The notes under the pieces were generated by a model that was not told the DNA's origin, made no database searches, and saw nothing but the letters and a program-made list of their open reading frames with translations. DNA of 64,000 nt from Pseudomonas frederiksbergensis (lineage in GTDB: Bacteria; Pseudomonadota; Gammaproteobacteria; Pseudomonadales; Pseudomonadaceae). The position numbers were made by a program, and so were the translations under genes. Positions 18,212 through 26,678 of this stretch are shown here, piece after piece (positions within the stretch are counted from its first letter, which is position 1; each line of letters begins with the position of its first letter). The stretch is from NCBI RefSeq assembly GCF_000802155.2, contig NZ_JQGJ02000016.1, positions 49,921 through 113,920 on the forward strand. Reading direction: 5' to 3'.

Positions 18212-18599
18212 TGACAACACATCCCTTTATTGCAAACAAGCAAGTACGCACAACCGACACCATGAGCATCGGCAGACACACCAGCACTAAAAAACAAAAA
18301 ACTGAAATCGAGAAATAATTACTCACCCGAGCGAGCTTTCAAACCAACTCATCACCCTCAGAGCAATACTGATCGAGACCAACATACTTCACCCAGATGA
18401 AACACCACAACAAACCAAGGCTTCCAAAGATTTTCCAAATAAAACAAGTTGAGATATTACAAGCACATCCTCACCGCGCCGGCAGGCATCAGAACTAATA
18501 CCTGCAACTAACGCATAAAGCCCCGTTCAATTGATTGAACGGGGCTTTATGCGTTAGTTGCAGGAAAACAATAGTAAGAAAAAACACCGCCTGAATCTG
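18212..18599. other. AT-rich intergenic region upstream of the toxin gene
   Basis: 388 bases without a gene. The toxin-proximal part (18220-18480) is strongly AT-rich and should carry the toxin promoter on the minus strand; no clear -35/-10 pair was identified. The part next to cobJ holds the perfect palindrome at 18501-18564. Confidence 0.6.
18501..18564. terminator. Perfect 31-bp inverted repeat; likely terminator of the cobG-J operon
   Basis: Bases 18501-18531 are the exact reverse complement of 18534-18564, with only TG between them. The core is AAAGCCCCGTTC...GAACGGGGCTTT, a good two-way terminator, but the perfect pairing continues well beyond what a terminator needs, and no long T run follows on either strand. 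It lies 36 bases after the cobJ stop. Confidence 0.75.
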
Positions 18600-20300
18600 T
18601 CAGAGCGGTTTGTCGCCATACCAGCGCGGTGTGTACACCCAGTGGCCACCCTCGGCGCGAGGGAACACGCAGGTCGTGGAAGAGCCCACGATCACCAGGG
18701 TCCGCATGTCCACCTGATCCGGCGTCAATTGCCCCAGTGTCGTGACGCGCAAGGTCTGGCCGGGCCGGCCAATGTCACGCCCCAGGACGACAGGAGTGTC
18801 CGGTGTGCGATGTTGCGCGACGATCTCCAGCGCCCGCCCCAACTGCCATGGACGAGCACGCGAGATGGGGTTGTAGAACGCCAGTGCAAGGTCGGCTTGC
18901 GCCGCAAGGTCCAGGCGCTTCTCAATGATCGACCAGGGCTTGAGGTTGTCCGACAGCGACATCACGCAGAAGTCATGCCCCAGTGGTGCGCCGGCCTGGG
19001 CGGCCGTGGCGAGGGAAGCGGATACGCCCGGCAGGATCTCCAGATCCACCTGGTGCCAGGCCGGATCACTGGACTCATGCAGTGCTTCGAGCACCGCCGC
19101 CGCCATGGCGAATACGCCAGGATCGCCGGAGGACACCACCACCACCGAACGCCCCTGGGCTGCCAGTTCAAAGGCATGCCGGGCGCGCTGCATCTCTTCA
19201 CGATTGTCGGTGCAGTGTTGCACCTGGTCGGCACGGAAAGGACCGGCCAAGCGCACATAGGTCTCATACCCCAGCACGTCGGTGGCGCGGTCAAGTTCGG
19301 CGCGCACGGCCGGCACCATCAGCTCAGCGGCGCCAGGGCCCAGGCCGATCACCGCCAGGCGCCCTCGCGCGCGGCCGATCCGTTGCGGGTCGAGGGGTTT
19401 TGCGGCGACGGCAATGGCAATGCTGCCCACGGCCTGGATCGATACCGACTGGCCCAAGGCATCTTCCAGCCACTGCGCGACATCGCCCACGGGCTCGACG
19501 AATCGCAACGGTACGCCCAGGGCCGAAGCCGCTTGCTGCAGTTCTGGACGCGCCATGTCGCTGTCCGCCGCCAACAGACAGGCCAGCGACTGCTCCGCGA
19601 GATCAGCCTGGGCCAGCGCTTGGGCAATAACCGTGGAGACATCCGCCGTGCCGGCACCTACTGCAATCACGACATTGCGCGGATAGATCCGTAACTCGTC
19701 CGCCGCCGGCGCGCCTGCGGCACTGTCGATACGAATCGCCAGCCGCGCCTGCGCATCCTGCGGCAATTGAGCCTGATCCAGCCACGGCGCCGCGCCTTCG
19801 ATTCGCACCGGTTCACCGGCCAGCAGATCGGACACAAAGCGCTTGCCCTGCTCCAGGTCGCCGAGGCTGTAGCCGCTTGGCGGGTTGAGCAGGCACGTGC
19901 CGAAACGCAATTCGCCGCTGGTGGTGATCGCCGGGGCGACTTGCAGCGCTGTCGCAATCTCCCGGGCCATGACATTCACCCCGCCCAGGCCACCCAGCAA
20001 CGGCACCACGGCGCTGCCGTCCTCGGCCACCGCGAGCACCGGCGGCTCGACGCCCTTCTCCAGCAACAGCGGCGCCAAGGTGCGGATGACGATGCCGGCC
20101 GCGCACAGGGCGATGATCGGCGAATCTTGCTGATAGAGCTGGCGAAGTGTTGCGCCGAACTCGGTGTATTGACGATCACAGCCCTCGACCCGACCGGCCA
20201 GGCCGTGGATCAAAGCCCCGGGATAACGCTGTTGGATTCGTCGGGCCGTCGCCAGGCTGCCCTGGCCGAGGATGACAATTGCCGCAACCGTTGGAGTCAT
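18600..20300 (-). CDS. cobJ: Precorrin-3B C17-methyltransferase fused to a CbiG-like domain
   Basis: 566 residues. The N-terminal part (about 1-290) is CbiG-like (CAAGIVIRTLAPLL, then PLLGGLGGVN), with a CobE/CbiG C-terminal type segment around residue 215 onward (VVIAVGAGTADVSTV). From about residue 307 begins the tetrapyrrole methylase CobJ: LAVIGLGPGAAELM, VVSSGDPGVFAMA, and a late FYNPISRARPWQ. CobJ methylates C17 and contracts the ring in the aerobic-type corrin pathway. Fusions of this kind are usual in Pseudomonas. The ATG at 20300 overlaps the cobI stop as ATGA; a GTG nine bases upstream is the alternative start. It is the last gene of cobGHIJ and is followed by the strong palindrome at 18501. 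Confidence 0.93.
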   Translation of the reverse strand: MTPTVAAIVILGQGSLATARRIQQRYPGALIHGLAGRVEGCDRQYTEFGATLRQLYQQDSPIIALCAAGIVIRTLAPLLLEKGVEPPVLAVAEDGSAVVPLLGGLGGVNVMAREIATALQVAPAITTSGELRFGTCLLNPPSGYSLGDLEQGKRFVSDLLAGEPVRIEGAAPWLDQAQLPQDAQARLAIRIDSAAGAPAADELRIYPRNVVIAVGAGTADVSTVIAQALAQADLAEQSLACLLAADSDMARPELQQAASALGVPLRFVEPVGDVAQWLEDALGQSVSIQAVGSIAIAVAAKPLDPQRIGRARGRLAVIGLGPGAAELMVPAVRAELDRATDVLGYETYVRLAGPFRADQVQHCTDNREEMQRARHAFELAAQGRSVVVVSSGDPGVFAMAAAVLEALHESSDPAWHQVDLEILPGVSASLATAAQAGAPLGHDFCVMSLSDNLKPWSIIEKRLDLAAQADLALAFYNPISRARPWQLGRALEIVAQHRTPDTPVVLGRDIGRPGQTLRVTTLGQLTPDQVDMRTLVIVGSSTTCVFPRAEGGHWVYTPRWYGDKPL

Positions 20301-21031
20301 CCCTGCCACCGTTCGCCAGGGACAATGATCAGCGAGAAATACGGCGAGGACATTGGTTCCACTTCATCCAGCGGCACGATTTTCTGGTTGGCCATGGTGG
20401 CCCGTTCCACATACAACGCCCGCCCGTCCATGCCCAGTTCCTGGAGCACCTGGCGAACCTTGGGGAAATTGCGTCCCAGCTTCATGATGACGGCGGCGTC
20501 GGCGTCGGCCAGGCGGCGCTTGAGATCGTCGTGGGGCAAGACACCGGAGAGCACCGACAAGCTCTGGTTGCGATAGACCAGCGGCGCACCGAGCACCGAG
20601 GCGCCACCGAGCATCGAGCACACCCCAGGGATGACTTCGGCGATGTAACGCTCGGCCAAGCGATCATGCAGGTACATGTAGGAACCGTAGAAGAACGGAT
20701 CGCCCTCGCAAATCACCGCCACGTCACGCCCTGCGTCCAAGTGCACGGCCAATTGCTCGGCGGCGGTGTCGTAGAAATCGGCGATCACCTGTTCATAGGA
20801 CAACGGCGCCGGCAGCACTTCGGTGGTGACTGGGTAGACGAGCGGCAGCAACGTCTGCACGTCTTGCAGATGGGCTTCGATGATGCCGAAGGCGTTGCCC
20901 TTCTTGCCCTTGGCGACGAAGTACGCCACCACGGGCGATTCGCGCAACAAGCGCAGTGCCTTGACTGTAATCAGTTCCGGGTCACCGGGCCCCACGCCGA
21001 GGCCGATCAGACGTCCAGGCTGCTGCATCAT
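20297..21031 (-). CDS. cobI: Precorrin-2 C20-methyltransferase
   Basis: 244 residues, a tetrapyrrole (uroporphyrin-III C-methyltransferase-like) methylase. It starts MMQQPGRLIGLGVGPGDPELIT, the SAM-binding loop of the family. CEGDPFFYGSYMYLHDRL and EVIPGVCSMLGGA are the other signature segments. The start is the ATG at 21031, which overlaps the cobH stop (ATGA at 21028-21031); a second ATG follows directly. It uses SAM to methylate C20 of precorrin-2. It is tightly packed in cobG-H-I-J with overlaps at both ends, so translation is probably coupled. Confidence 0.95.
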   Translation of the reverse strand: MMQQPGRLIGLGVGPGDPELITVKALRLLRESPVVAYFVAKGKKGNAFGIIEAHLQDVQTLLPLVYPVTTEVLPAPLSYEQVIADFYDTAAEQLAVHLDAGRDVAVICEGDPFFYGSYMYLHDRLAERYIAEVIPGVCSMLGGASVLGAPLVYRNQSLSVLSGVLPHDDLKRRLADADAAVIMKLGRNFPKVRQVLQELGMDGRALYVERATMANQKIVPLDEVEPMSSPYFSLIIVPGERWQG

Positions 21032-21654
21032 TCGATCTCCGTGGCAAGGGCGTTGACGGCGGCGGCAGCCATGGCACTGCCGCCCAGGCGACCTTGCATG
21101 ATCACGAACGGCACGCCCCGGCTGTTGGCCGCCAGCGCGGCCTTGGATTCGGCGGCGCCGACGAAACCCACCGGGAAGCCGAGGATCAGGGCCGGTTTCG
21201 GCGCGCCGGCGTCGAGCATTTCCAGCAGGTAGAACAGCGCGGTCGGCGCGTTGCCGATGACCACGACGCTGCCCTCCAGGTGCGGTCGCCACAGCTCCAG
21301 CGCCGCCGCCGAACGGGTGTTGCCCAGTTCTTCGGCCAACGCCGGGACGCGCTCATCGCGCAGGGTACAGATCACTGGATTGTTGGCCGGCAGGCGGGCT
21401 CGGGTCACGCCTTCGGAGACCATCCGCGCGTCGCACAGGATCGGTGCGCCGGCGGCCAACGCCTGGCGCCCGGCCGTGCCAGCGCCCTCGGAAAACTGCA
21501 GGCCATCGACCGCCTCGACCATGCCGCAGGCGTGGATCACCCGCACCGCGAGTTTTTCCAGATCGGCCGGAATGCGCGCCAGGTTGGCCTCGGCGCGGAT
21601 GATCGCGAAGGAGTTGCGATAGATCTCCTGGCCGTCGCGGATGTAATCAAGCAT
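21028..21654 (-). CDS. cobH: Precorrin-8X methylmutase
   Basis: 208 residues, catalysing the 1,5-methyl shift from C11 to C12 that turns precorrin-8X into hydrogenobyrinate. The catalytic His is H41 in RVIHACGMVEA; other family blocks are AGAPILCDARMV, VVIGNAPTALFYLLEML, GFPVGFVGAAESK and the C-terminal GRLGGSAMAAAAVNA. The ATG at 21654 lies inside the end of cobG (8-base overlap), with GGAG about nine bases upstream. A TTG one codon earlier is less likely. Confidence 0.96.
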   Translation of the reverse strand: MLDYIRDGQEIYRNSFAIIRAEANLARIPADLEKLAVRVIHACGMVEAVDGLQFSEGAGTAGRQALAAGAPILCDARMVSEGVTRARLPANNPVICTLRDERVPALAEELGNTRSAAALELWRPHLEGSVVVIGNAPTALFYLLEMLDAGAPKPALILGFPVGFVGAAESKAALAANSRGVPFVIMQGRLGGSAMAAAAVNALATEIE

Positions 21655-23014
21655 CAAGGGGGCTCCGGGGGTGAGCGTCGAGCCAGTGGTCGAGCGCTTC
21701 GATAGTCAGATTGTGTGCCTGCAACGCGCCGAAACCCGGCAGCGTGGCATCGCGAAAATACAGGTCATAACGACCGGGGGCGACCGCCAGCAAGGTGGCA
21801 GGCGCGATATGGGCCGCCGCGCAGGATCGCGGGCAACCGGAAAGATGGAATTCTAGCGCCTGCCCTCGTCCTTGCAGCCGCTCGGCCAGTCGGCGGGCGT
21901 CGGCCTTGGTGTCGGCCAAGGCCTTGGCGCAGCCACTGGAACCGGTGCAGGCGATGAGTTGCGCCAGGGGCTGATCGCTCGAAGCTAAAAACCCCAGTTG
22001 CTCAAGCCGCGCCAGCACTTCATCGGCATATTCGCGGCGCACGTTGGGCAGCAACAGGCTTTGCCAAGGGCTGAAGCGAAGGCTGCCATCGCCCTTCTCT
22101 CGCGCCAGTTGCGCCACTCCTCGTAGCATCGCTGCATCAAGCCGGCCCAAGGGTGCCACCGCACCGACGTAAACGCGGTCGTCGTACTGGGAATGGACGC
22201 CGATGTGCAGGCCATCGATGGACGCACCCCGCTGCCAATCCGGGCAAGGTTGCAGCGGCACGCGGCGAGCCAACCGAGCCAGGAGTTCATCCGCGGGGAT
22301 GTCCGCCAGCAAGTGGCGCATGCGGTTCTGGTCCGGGCGGGCCAGGTCGAGAAACAGCTCCAGCACCGCCACCACCAGGGCATGCCCCTGGGCCAGGGGC
22401 ACCCGGCCTGCCGGCTTGTCCAGCGGGACACCGGCCAAGCCGAAGGCCAGCCAAGGCTTGCCGTCGCCGGCCAGCGCCGACAACCAAAGATCATGGTGAT
22501 GTTCGAGCATCGCCAGCGCTTCGCCACCGTCCAGTTGCACGGCGAACTTGGCCGACAGCTCATGGAAACGCTCATGGGTTTGCAGGGAAACGAGGATCTG
22601 CTCGGCCAACGGGCGCGTGTCGAACAGCATCTGCCGATCGATCCCGGCCGAGGGGCTGAGCATCAGGTTGCGCACGTCATCGCCGGCCGGGTTGCGCGGG
22701 CCAAGCCCGGCGGCCAGCAATGGAGCGATCAGCGCGTCTTGCTGCGGCCCGATCCCACGGATCTGCAGGTTGGCCCGGTTGGTCGCCTCGATCACGCCAT
22801 CGGCGAACCGCTCGGCCACAGTGGCCACGGCGTCGGCCTGATCCGCCAGGATGGAACCACCATCGAGCTTGATTCGACATATCCCGCCGTCCAGCGCCTG
22901 GACGACACGCAGCAATCCCGGGCAACCGGAGGGGCGTACGACGCTGGAAGATGGACGTTCGTTCAAGGCTGGACCGGCAGGTAAGAAAACGCCACGACGG
23001 CGAGGGGTCGCCAT
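21647..23014 (-). CDS. cobG: Precorrin-3B synthase (siroheme/4Fe-4S monooxygenase)
   Basis: About 455 residues; resembles nitrite/sulfite reductases. Two half-domains are visible, with the N-terminal GLLRVVQALDGGICRIKL. The Fe-S cysteines are CTGSSGC and LSGCPRSCA near the C-terminus. It catalyses O2-dependent hydroxylation and lactone formation that makes precorrin-3B, the step that sets the aerobic pathway apart. The start is uncertain: ATG 23014 (MATPRRRG) is listed, ATG 23038 is possible, and TTG 22966 (LNERPSSS) gives the N-terminus closest to what I recall for the family. A CATAAT box at 23018-23013 would put the transcript start inside the first two options and favours the TTG. First gene of cobGHIJ. 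Confidence 0.9.
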   Translation of the reverse strand: MATPRRRGVFLPAGPALNERPSSSVVRPSGCPGLLRVVQALDGGICRIKLDGGSILADQADAVATVAERFADGVIEATNRANLQIRGIGPQQDALIAPLLAAGLGPRNPAGDDVRNLMLSPSAGIDRQMLFDTRPLAEQILVSLQTHERFHELSAKFAVQLDGGEALAMLEHHHDLWLSALAGDGKPWLAFGLAGVPLDKPAGRVPLAQGHALVVAVLELFLDLARPDQNRMRHLLADIPADELLARLARRVPLQPCPDWQRGASIDGLHIGVHSQYDDRVYVGAVAPLGRLDAAMLRGVAQLAREKGDGSLRFSPWQSLLLPNVRREYADEVLARLEQLGFLASSDQPLAQLIACTGSSGCAKALADTKADARRLAERLQGRGQALEFHLSGCPRSCAAAHIAPATLLAVAPGRYDLYFRDATLPGFGALQAHNLTIEALDHWLDAHPRSPLDA

Positions 23015-23356
23015 TATGCCTGCTTTGCCGGGGGTCATGAAAAGCTTGCTGGTCGGATTAGCTGATGGCGGGGTACACAAATCCCTGGTTCACCACAAAA
23101 TCCCCTGAGGGAGCGAGCCTGCTCGCGAAAGCGGCCTGCCTGAAAAACGTGACGCAGCCATCGCGAGCAAGAAAATCCCCATGGAGTTTGAAGATTACGG
23201 GGTATCCCGCGCGGCTCATCTGCCCAACCGCCGTATGATTTTTACCTTACCAAACAAATACATACCTCGACACAAAGGCGTCTTTGAACAAACAGAGAAA
23301 CTTCGCTTTATTCATAAGGCAGTCAGTTACTTCATAATCGATAAGGAAATCGAGAT
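22967..23356. other. Region between cobG and the zeta-type toxin gene
   Basis: About 340-390 bases depending on the cobG start. It contains a candidate cobG -10 box on the minus strand (CATAAT, + strand 23013-23018), a REP-like element (23103-23170) and an AT-rich stretch (23220-23350) before the zeta gene. I saw no cobalamin riboswitch B12-box here. Confidence 0.5.
23103..23170. repeat. REP-like palindromic element
   Basis: GCGAGC-CT-GCTCGC forms a short hairpin (23113-23126) and GCTCGCGA (23121-23128) is repeated inverted as TCGCGAGC (23161-23168). The wording matches the Pseudomonas REP/REPIN type ('GGGAGCGAGCCTGCTCGCGAA...'). Confidence 0.65.
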
Positions 23357-24259
23357 ATGTCAGAAGATTCAAAAAACTACACTGAACAAGAACTCACAGC
23401 GGCATTTGATGACATCGCCCTCGCACTGTTCAAAGACGTCACCGCAGAGCCAATACCCAAGATTCTCGTCGTCGCTGGCCTGCAAAGCTCGGGCAAAACC
23501 TACCTGTTGGAAAAAAGTCTGCTGCCCTCCGGGCGCTACGACAATTATGTTCGGCTGTACCTGCCCGAATACCGAGAAAAACATCCCCGCTACACAAGAC
23601 TCATAGAACACGGTGTTCTGCACGCTTACGAGCACACCGAAGCGTTCATTCGGGACATTGGCAGCAAAATCTTCGAAAGGGCATTCGCTCAAAAATACAA
23701 CATCGTCATGGAGGCAGCCTTCGACAGCCTGGGTTTCGCAGCTTTTCCTCCAGCGGCAACGAAGGCCGGCTATCAGTTCGAAACGCATGTCGTCGCCTGT
23801 TGCAAGGACTTCGCTCATTTATCCAGCATCAAGAGAGCCTTTAAGAGCATCCAGGTGGGTGAAATGGAAAGGTTCGTCACTGTGCCGATGCTCGATGCAA
23901 GCCTGGACCATGCCAAAGCGGCCCTTCCTGCGCTGGAGACGGCCACTCAAGCAGTCAGCGGTTCGACGTTCTATTTTTATGAACGTGGATTTGGCGCGTT
24001 CAAAGAACGACGTTTACGCGCGCGGAGCACTTATACCAAAGATGCGGAGAGAGACTTGATCATCTCTGGGGACCAGCAAAATTATGCGAGTCTTTTTGAA
24101 ACAACCACCCGTCGTCCTATCTATGAACTGAAGGACCGAGAAGAAATGGTAAAGGAATGTCATCGGGCGCTACTCGCGACTCAGACATCGACTACACCGA
24201 TGCCCGACTCCCTGTATCACGATCTTTACAGCTATATCCTCAGGTATGTGTATCGATAG
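23357..24259 (+). CDS. Zeta-type toxin family protein (orphan)
   Basis: 300 residues. VVAGLQSSGKTYLLEK near residue 40 is a Walker A P-loop. VRLYLPEYREKHPRY replaces the DxFRxxHPxY substrate loop, and NIVMEAAFDS matches the NxxxEGT strand of zeta kinases. Basic residues around RRLRARSTY could be the ATP-gripping arginines. Zeta/PezT enzymes phosphorylate UDP-GlcNAc and stop cell-wall synthesis, normally neutralised by an epsilon/PezA antitoxin encoded directly upstream. No antitoxin-like ORF is seen on either side, so this is an orphan or has another job. AAGGAAA precedes the ATG. The gene is AT-rich relative to the cob genes and separates the divergent cobG and cobL, which suggests insertion. 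Confidence 0.75.
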   Translation: MSEDSKNYTEQELTAAFDDIALALFKDVTAEPIPKILVVAGLQSSGKTYLLEKSLLPSGRYDNYVRLYLPEYREKHPRYTRLIEHGVLHAYEHTEAFIRDIGSKIFERAFAQKYNIVMEAAFDSLGFAAFPPAATKAGYQFETHVVACCKDFAHLSSIKRAFKSIQVGEMERFVTVPMLDASLDHAKAALPALETATQAVSGSTFYFYERGFGAFKERRLRARSTYTKDAERDLIISGDQQNYASLFETTTRRPIYELKDREEMVKECHRALLATQTSTTPMPDSLYHDLYSYILRYVYR

Positions 24260-24309
24260 CCCCAACCAAACCGCGCCCACAGGGTCGCGCCTTAACCTGA
24301 GGGGCACGG

Positions 24310-24315
24310 TATGAT
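24310..24315 (+). promoter_or_regulatory. Candidate -10 box of cobL-cbiD-cobK
   Basis: TATGAT lies 61 bases before the cobL ATG. The following bases (GGCGGCCCGGTTCGCGGCGG) are similar to those after the cobG -10 box on the other arm (GGCGACCCCTCGCCGTCGTGG). No matching -35 was found. Confidence 0.3.
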
Positions 24316-24376
24316 GGCGGCCCGGTTCGCGGCGGCATACGCCTGTCGATCAACCCCATCTATTCGAGGAACAGAG

Positions 24377-25588
24377 ATGACCCCCTGGCTGACCGTAGTG
24401 GGCATCGGTGAAGACGGCTTCAAGGGCCTGGGCCGGACGGCTCGCCATGCCTTGCTGCGGGCGTCACGGATTCTGGGCAGCGCGCGCCAGTTGGAACTGT
24501 TGCCACTGTGTATCCGCGGCGAGCGGGAGCTGTGGCCCAGCCCGTTTTCCCTGGAACCGCTGCTGGCTCGGCAGGACGAACCGGTGTGCGTGCTGGCCAG
24601 TGGGGATCCGATGTTCTATGGCGTGGGCGCCAGCCTGGCCAGACAGGTGCCAAGTGATCGAATGCTGATCATCCCAGCGCCGTCTTCTTGTTCGCTGGCC
24701 GCGGCGCGCATGGGCTGGCCGTTGCAGGACGTGGTCACGCTGTCGCTGGTGGCCCGCCCTCTGGCGGCGCTCAATGTGCATTTATCCACAGGCGTCAGGC
24801 TGTTGCTGCTGAGCAACGATCGCCACAGCCCTGCCGCCGTGGCCACGTTGCTGCGTGAACGCGGATTCGGTCCGAGCCCCATAACCGTCCTGGAGCATCT
24901 GGGCGGTTCAGCAGAACGACGGATCGAAAGCACTGCGGCGCAATGGCACGATGAGACCGTCGCCGACCTGAACCTGATCGCTATCGAATGCCTTGCCGAA
25001 CCCTCGACGCGCTCCCTGTCACGCCTGGCCGGCCTACCGGACAGCGCGTTCGAACATGACGGCCAGCTGACCAAGCGCGACGTGCGCGCCATCACCCTGG
25101 CCCGTCTCGCGCCGACGCCCGGTGAACTATTGTGGGATGTCGGCGCCGGCAGCGGCTCCATCGGCATCGAATGGATGCGCGCCCACCCCAGTTGCCGAGC
25201 GCTGGCCATCGAAGCCGACGAAGGCCGCCAAGGCCTGATCGAACGCAACCGCGACACCCTCGGCGTGCCGGGCCTGCAATTGATCCGCGGCAGCGCCCCG
25301 CAGGCGTTGGAAAACCTCGAACGGCCAGACGCGGTGTTCATCGGTGGCGGCGTCACCCGTGAGGGCGTATTGGACACCTGCTGGGCCCAACTCAAACCCG
25401 GCGGTCGGCTCGTCGCCAACGCCGTGACCCTGCAAAGCGAAACGGCCCTCATGCACTGGCGCGAACGTCACGGCGGTGAGCTGACCCGCATCCACATCGC
25501 CCAGGCCCAGCCCTTGGGCGAATTCGACACTTGGCGCCAGGCGCTGCCGATCACCTTGCTGGACCTGACGAAACCTCTCGATGCGTGA
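24377..25588 (+). CDS. cobL: Precorrin-6Y C5,15-methyltransferase (decarboxylating)
   Basis: 403 residues joining two domains. The CbiE-like tetrapyrrole methylase (1-200) starts MTPWLTVVGIGEDG and holds VCVLASGDPMFYGVG. The CbiT-like class I methyltransferase (about 215-403) has GELLWDVGAGSGSIGIEW as its SAM loop. It methylates C5 and C15 and decarboxylates the C12 acetate. The start at 24377 has GAGG upstream; the frame is open further upstream without a good site. The end overlaps cbiD by eight bases. Confidence 0.95.
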   Translation: MTPWLTVVGIGEDGFKGLGRTARHALLRASRILGSARQLELLPLCIRGERELWPSPFSLEPLLARQDEPVCVLASGDPMFYGVGASLARQVPSDRMLIIPAPSSCSLAAARMGWPLQDVVTLSLVARPLAALNVHLSTGVRLLLLSNDRHSPAAVATLLRERGFGPSPITVLEHLGGSAERRIESTAAQWHDETVADLNLIAIECLAEPSTRSLSRLAGLPDSAFEHDGQLTKRDVRAITLARLAPTPGELLWDVGAGSGSIGIEWMRAHPSCRALAIEADEGRQGLIERNRDTLGVPGLQLIRGSAPQALENLERPDAVFIGGGVTREGVLDTCWAQLKPGGRLVANAVTLQSETALMHWRERHGGELTRIHIAQAQPLGEFDTWRQALPITLLDLTKPLDA

Positions 25589-26678
25589 CGAAACCGCCGA
25601 ACAACCCGCCCCCCTGCGCAGCGGCCTGACCACCGGCAGCTGCGCCACCGCCACCAGCCTGGCGGCCGCTCGATTACTGCTGCGCGGCACCGAAGCCGAC
25701 GCCGTGGAAATCATCCTGCCCAAGGGCAAGCAGGTGCAGATGCGCCTGGAGTTCTGCCGTTTGACCGCACAAGGCGCCGAGGCAGGGACGATCAAGGACG
25801 CCGGCGATGACCCGGACGTGACCCACGGCGCCCTGTTGTTTTCCCAGGTGCGCTTGACCGTCGAACCCGGCGTGCGCTTCGTCGCCGGGCGCGGCGTGGG
25901 CACGGTGACGCGGCCGGGATTGGTGCTGGGGGTCGGTGAGCCGGCGATCAACCCGGTGCCACGCCAGATGATCAACGATCACTTGGGCCGATTGGCCGAG
26001 GAAAACGGCTACGCCGGTGGTTTCGAAGTCACAGTCAATGTCGAGGGCGGCGAAGCCCTGGCGTTGAAAACCATGAATCCGCGACTGGGTATTCTCGGCG
26101 GCCTGTCGATCCTCGGCACCAGCGGCATCGTCCGGCCCTTTTCCTGCGCGGCCTACATTGCCTCGATCCACCAGGGCATCGACGTGGCGAAAACCAACGG
26201 CTACCTGCACATCGCAGCCTGCACCGGCAACGCCAGCGAAGACACCATGCGCCGGGTCTACAACCTGCCGGAAATCGCCCTGATCGAAATGGGTGACTTC
26301 GTGGGCGCCGTGCTCAAGCATGTGCGCAAGGTGCCGGTGGAAAAACTCAGCCTCTGCGGCGGCTTTGGCAAGATCAGCAAACTCGCCGCCGGCCACATGG
26401 ACCTGCACAGCCGCCACTCGAGCATCGACCTGCCGCAACTGGCCGAATGGGCCGCCGCGATCGGTGCCGATGAGGTTTTGCAGCAAGGCATCCGGGAGGC
26501 CAATACCAGCCAGCAAGCCCTGGCGATGGCCAGTGCCGCCGGCATCGCCCTCGGTGACGCGGTGTGTGAACACGCGCTGGCGTTCGCCCGCAGTGTGGTG
26601 CCGGCCCAGGTCCAGGTCGAAGTCTTCGCCATCGACCGCCAGGGCGGGATCGTCGGTCACGCCGGAGCCTTCTCATGA
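25581..26678 (+). CDS. cbiD: Cobalt-precorrin-5B C1-methyltransferase CbiD
   Basis: 365 residues. Family features: LRSGLTTGSCATATSLAAARLL near the N-terminus, then GRGVGTVTRPGL, AINPVPRQMI and GGLSILGTSGIVRPFS. CbiD transfers the C1 methyl group. It belongs to the anaerobic pathway in enteric bacteria but is commonly found with cobG-type aerobic genes in Pseudomonas, where it stands in for cobF. It overlaps cobL (8 bases) and cobK (ATGA), so the three genes form one operon. Confidence 0.95.
   Translation: MRDETAEQPAPLRSGLTTGSCATATSLAAARLLLRGTEADAVEIILPKGKQVQMRLEFCRLTAQGAEAGTIKDAGDDPDVTHGALLFSQVRLTVEPGVRFVAGRGVGTVTRPGLVLGVGEPAINPVPRQMINDHLGRLAEENGYAGGFEVTVNVEGGEALALKTMNPRLGILGGLSILGTSGIVRPFSCAAYIASIHQGIDVAKTNGYLHIAACTGNASEDTMRRVYNLPEIALIEMGDFVGAVLKHVRKVPVEKLSLCGGFGKISKLAAGHMDLHSRHSSIDLPQLAEWAAAIGADEVLQQGIREANTSQQALAMASAAGIALGDAVCEHALAFARSVVPAQVQVEVFAIDRQGGIVGHAGAFS

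Noticed and set aside
18212..18220. GTG at 18220 as the toxin start
   Set aside because: It lies almost on top of the AAAGGGA ribosome-binding site; the ATG at 18211 has proper spacing.
23181..23606. Small ORF upstream of and overlapping the zeta-type gene as an antitoxin
   Set aside because: Most of it overlaps the zeta gene in another frame, its translation is without helix-turn-helix or epsilon-like pattern, and it lacks a ribosome-binding site.
22967..24376. Cobalamin riboswitch upstream of cobG or cobL
   Set aside because: No B12-box-like sequence or its flanking stems could be found on either strand.
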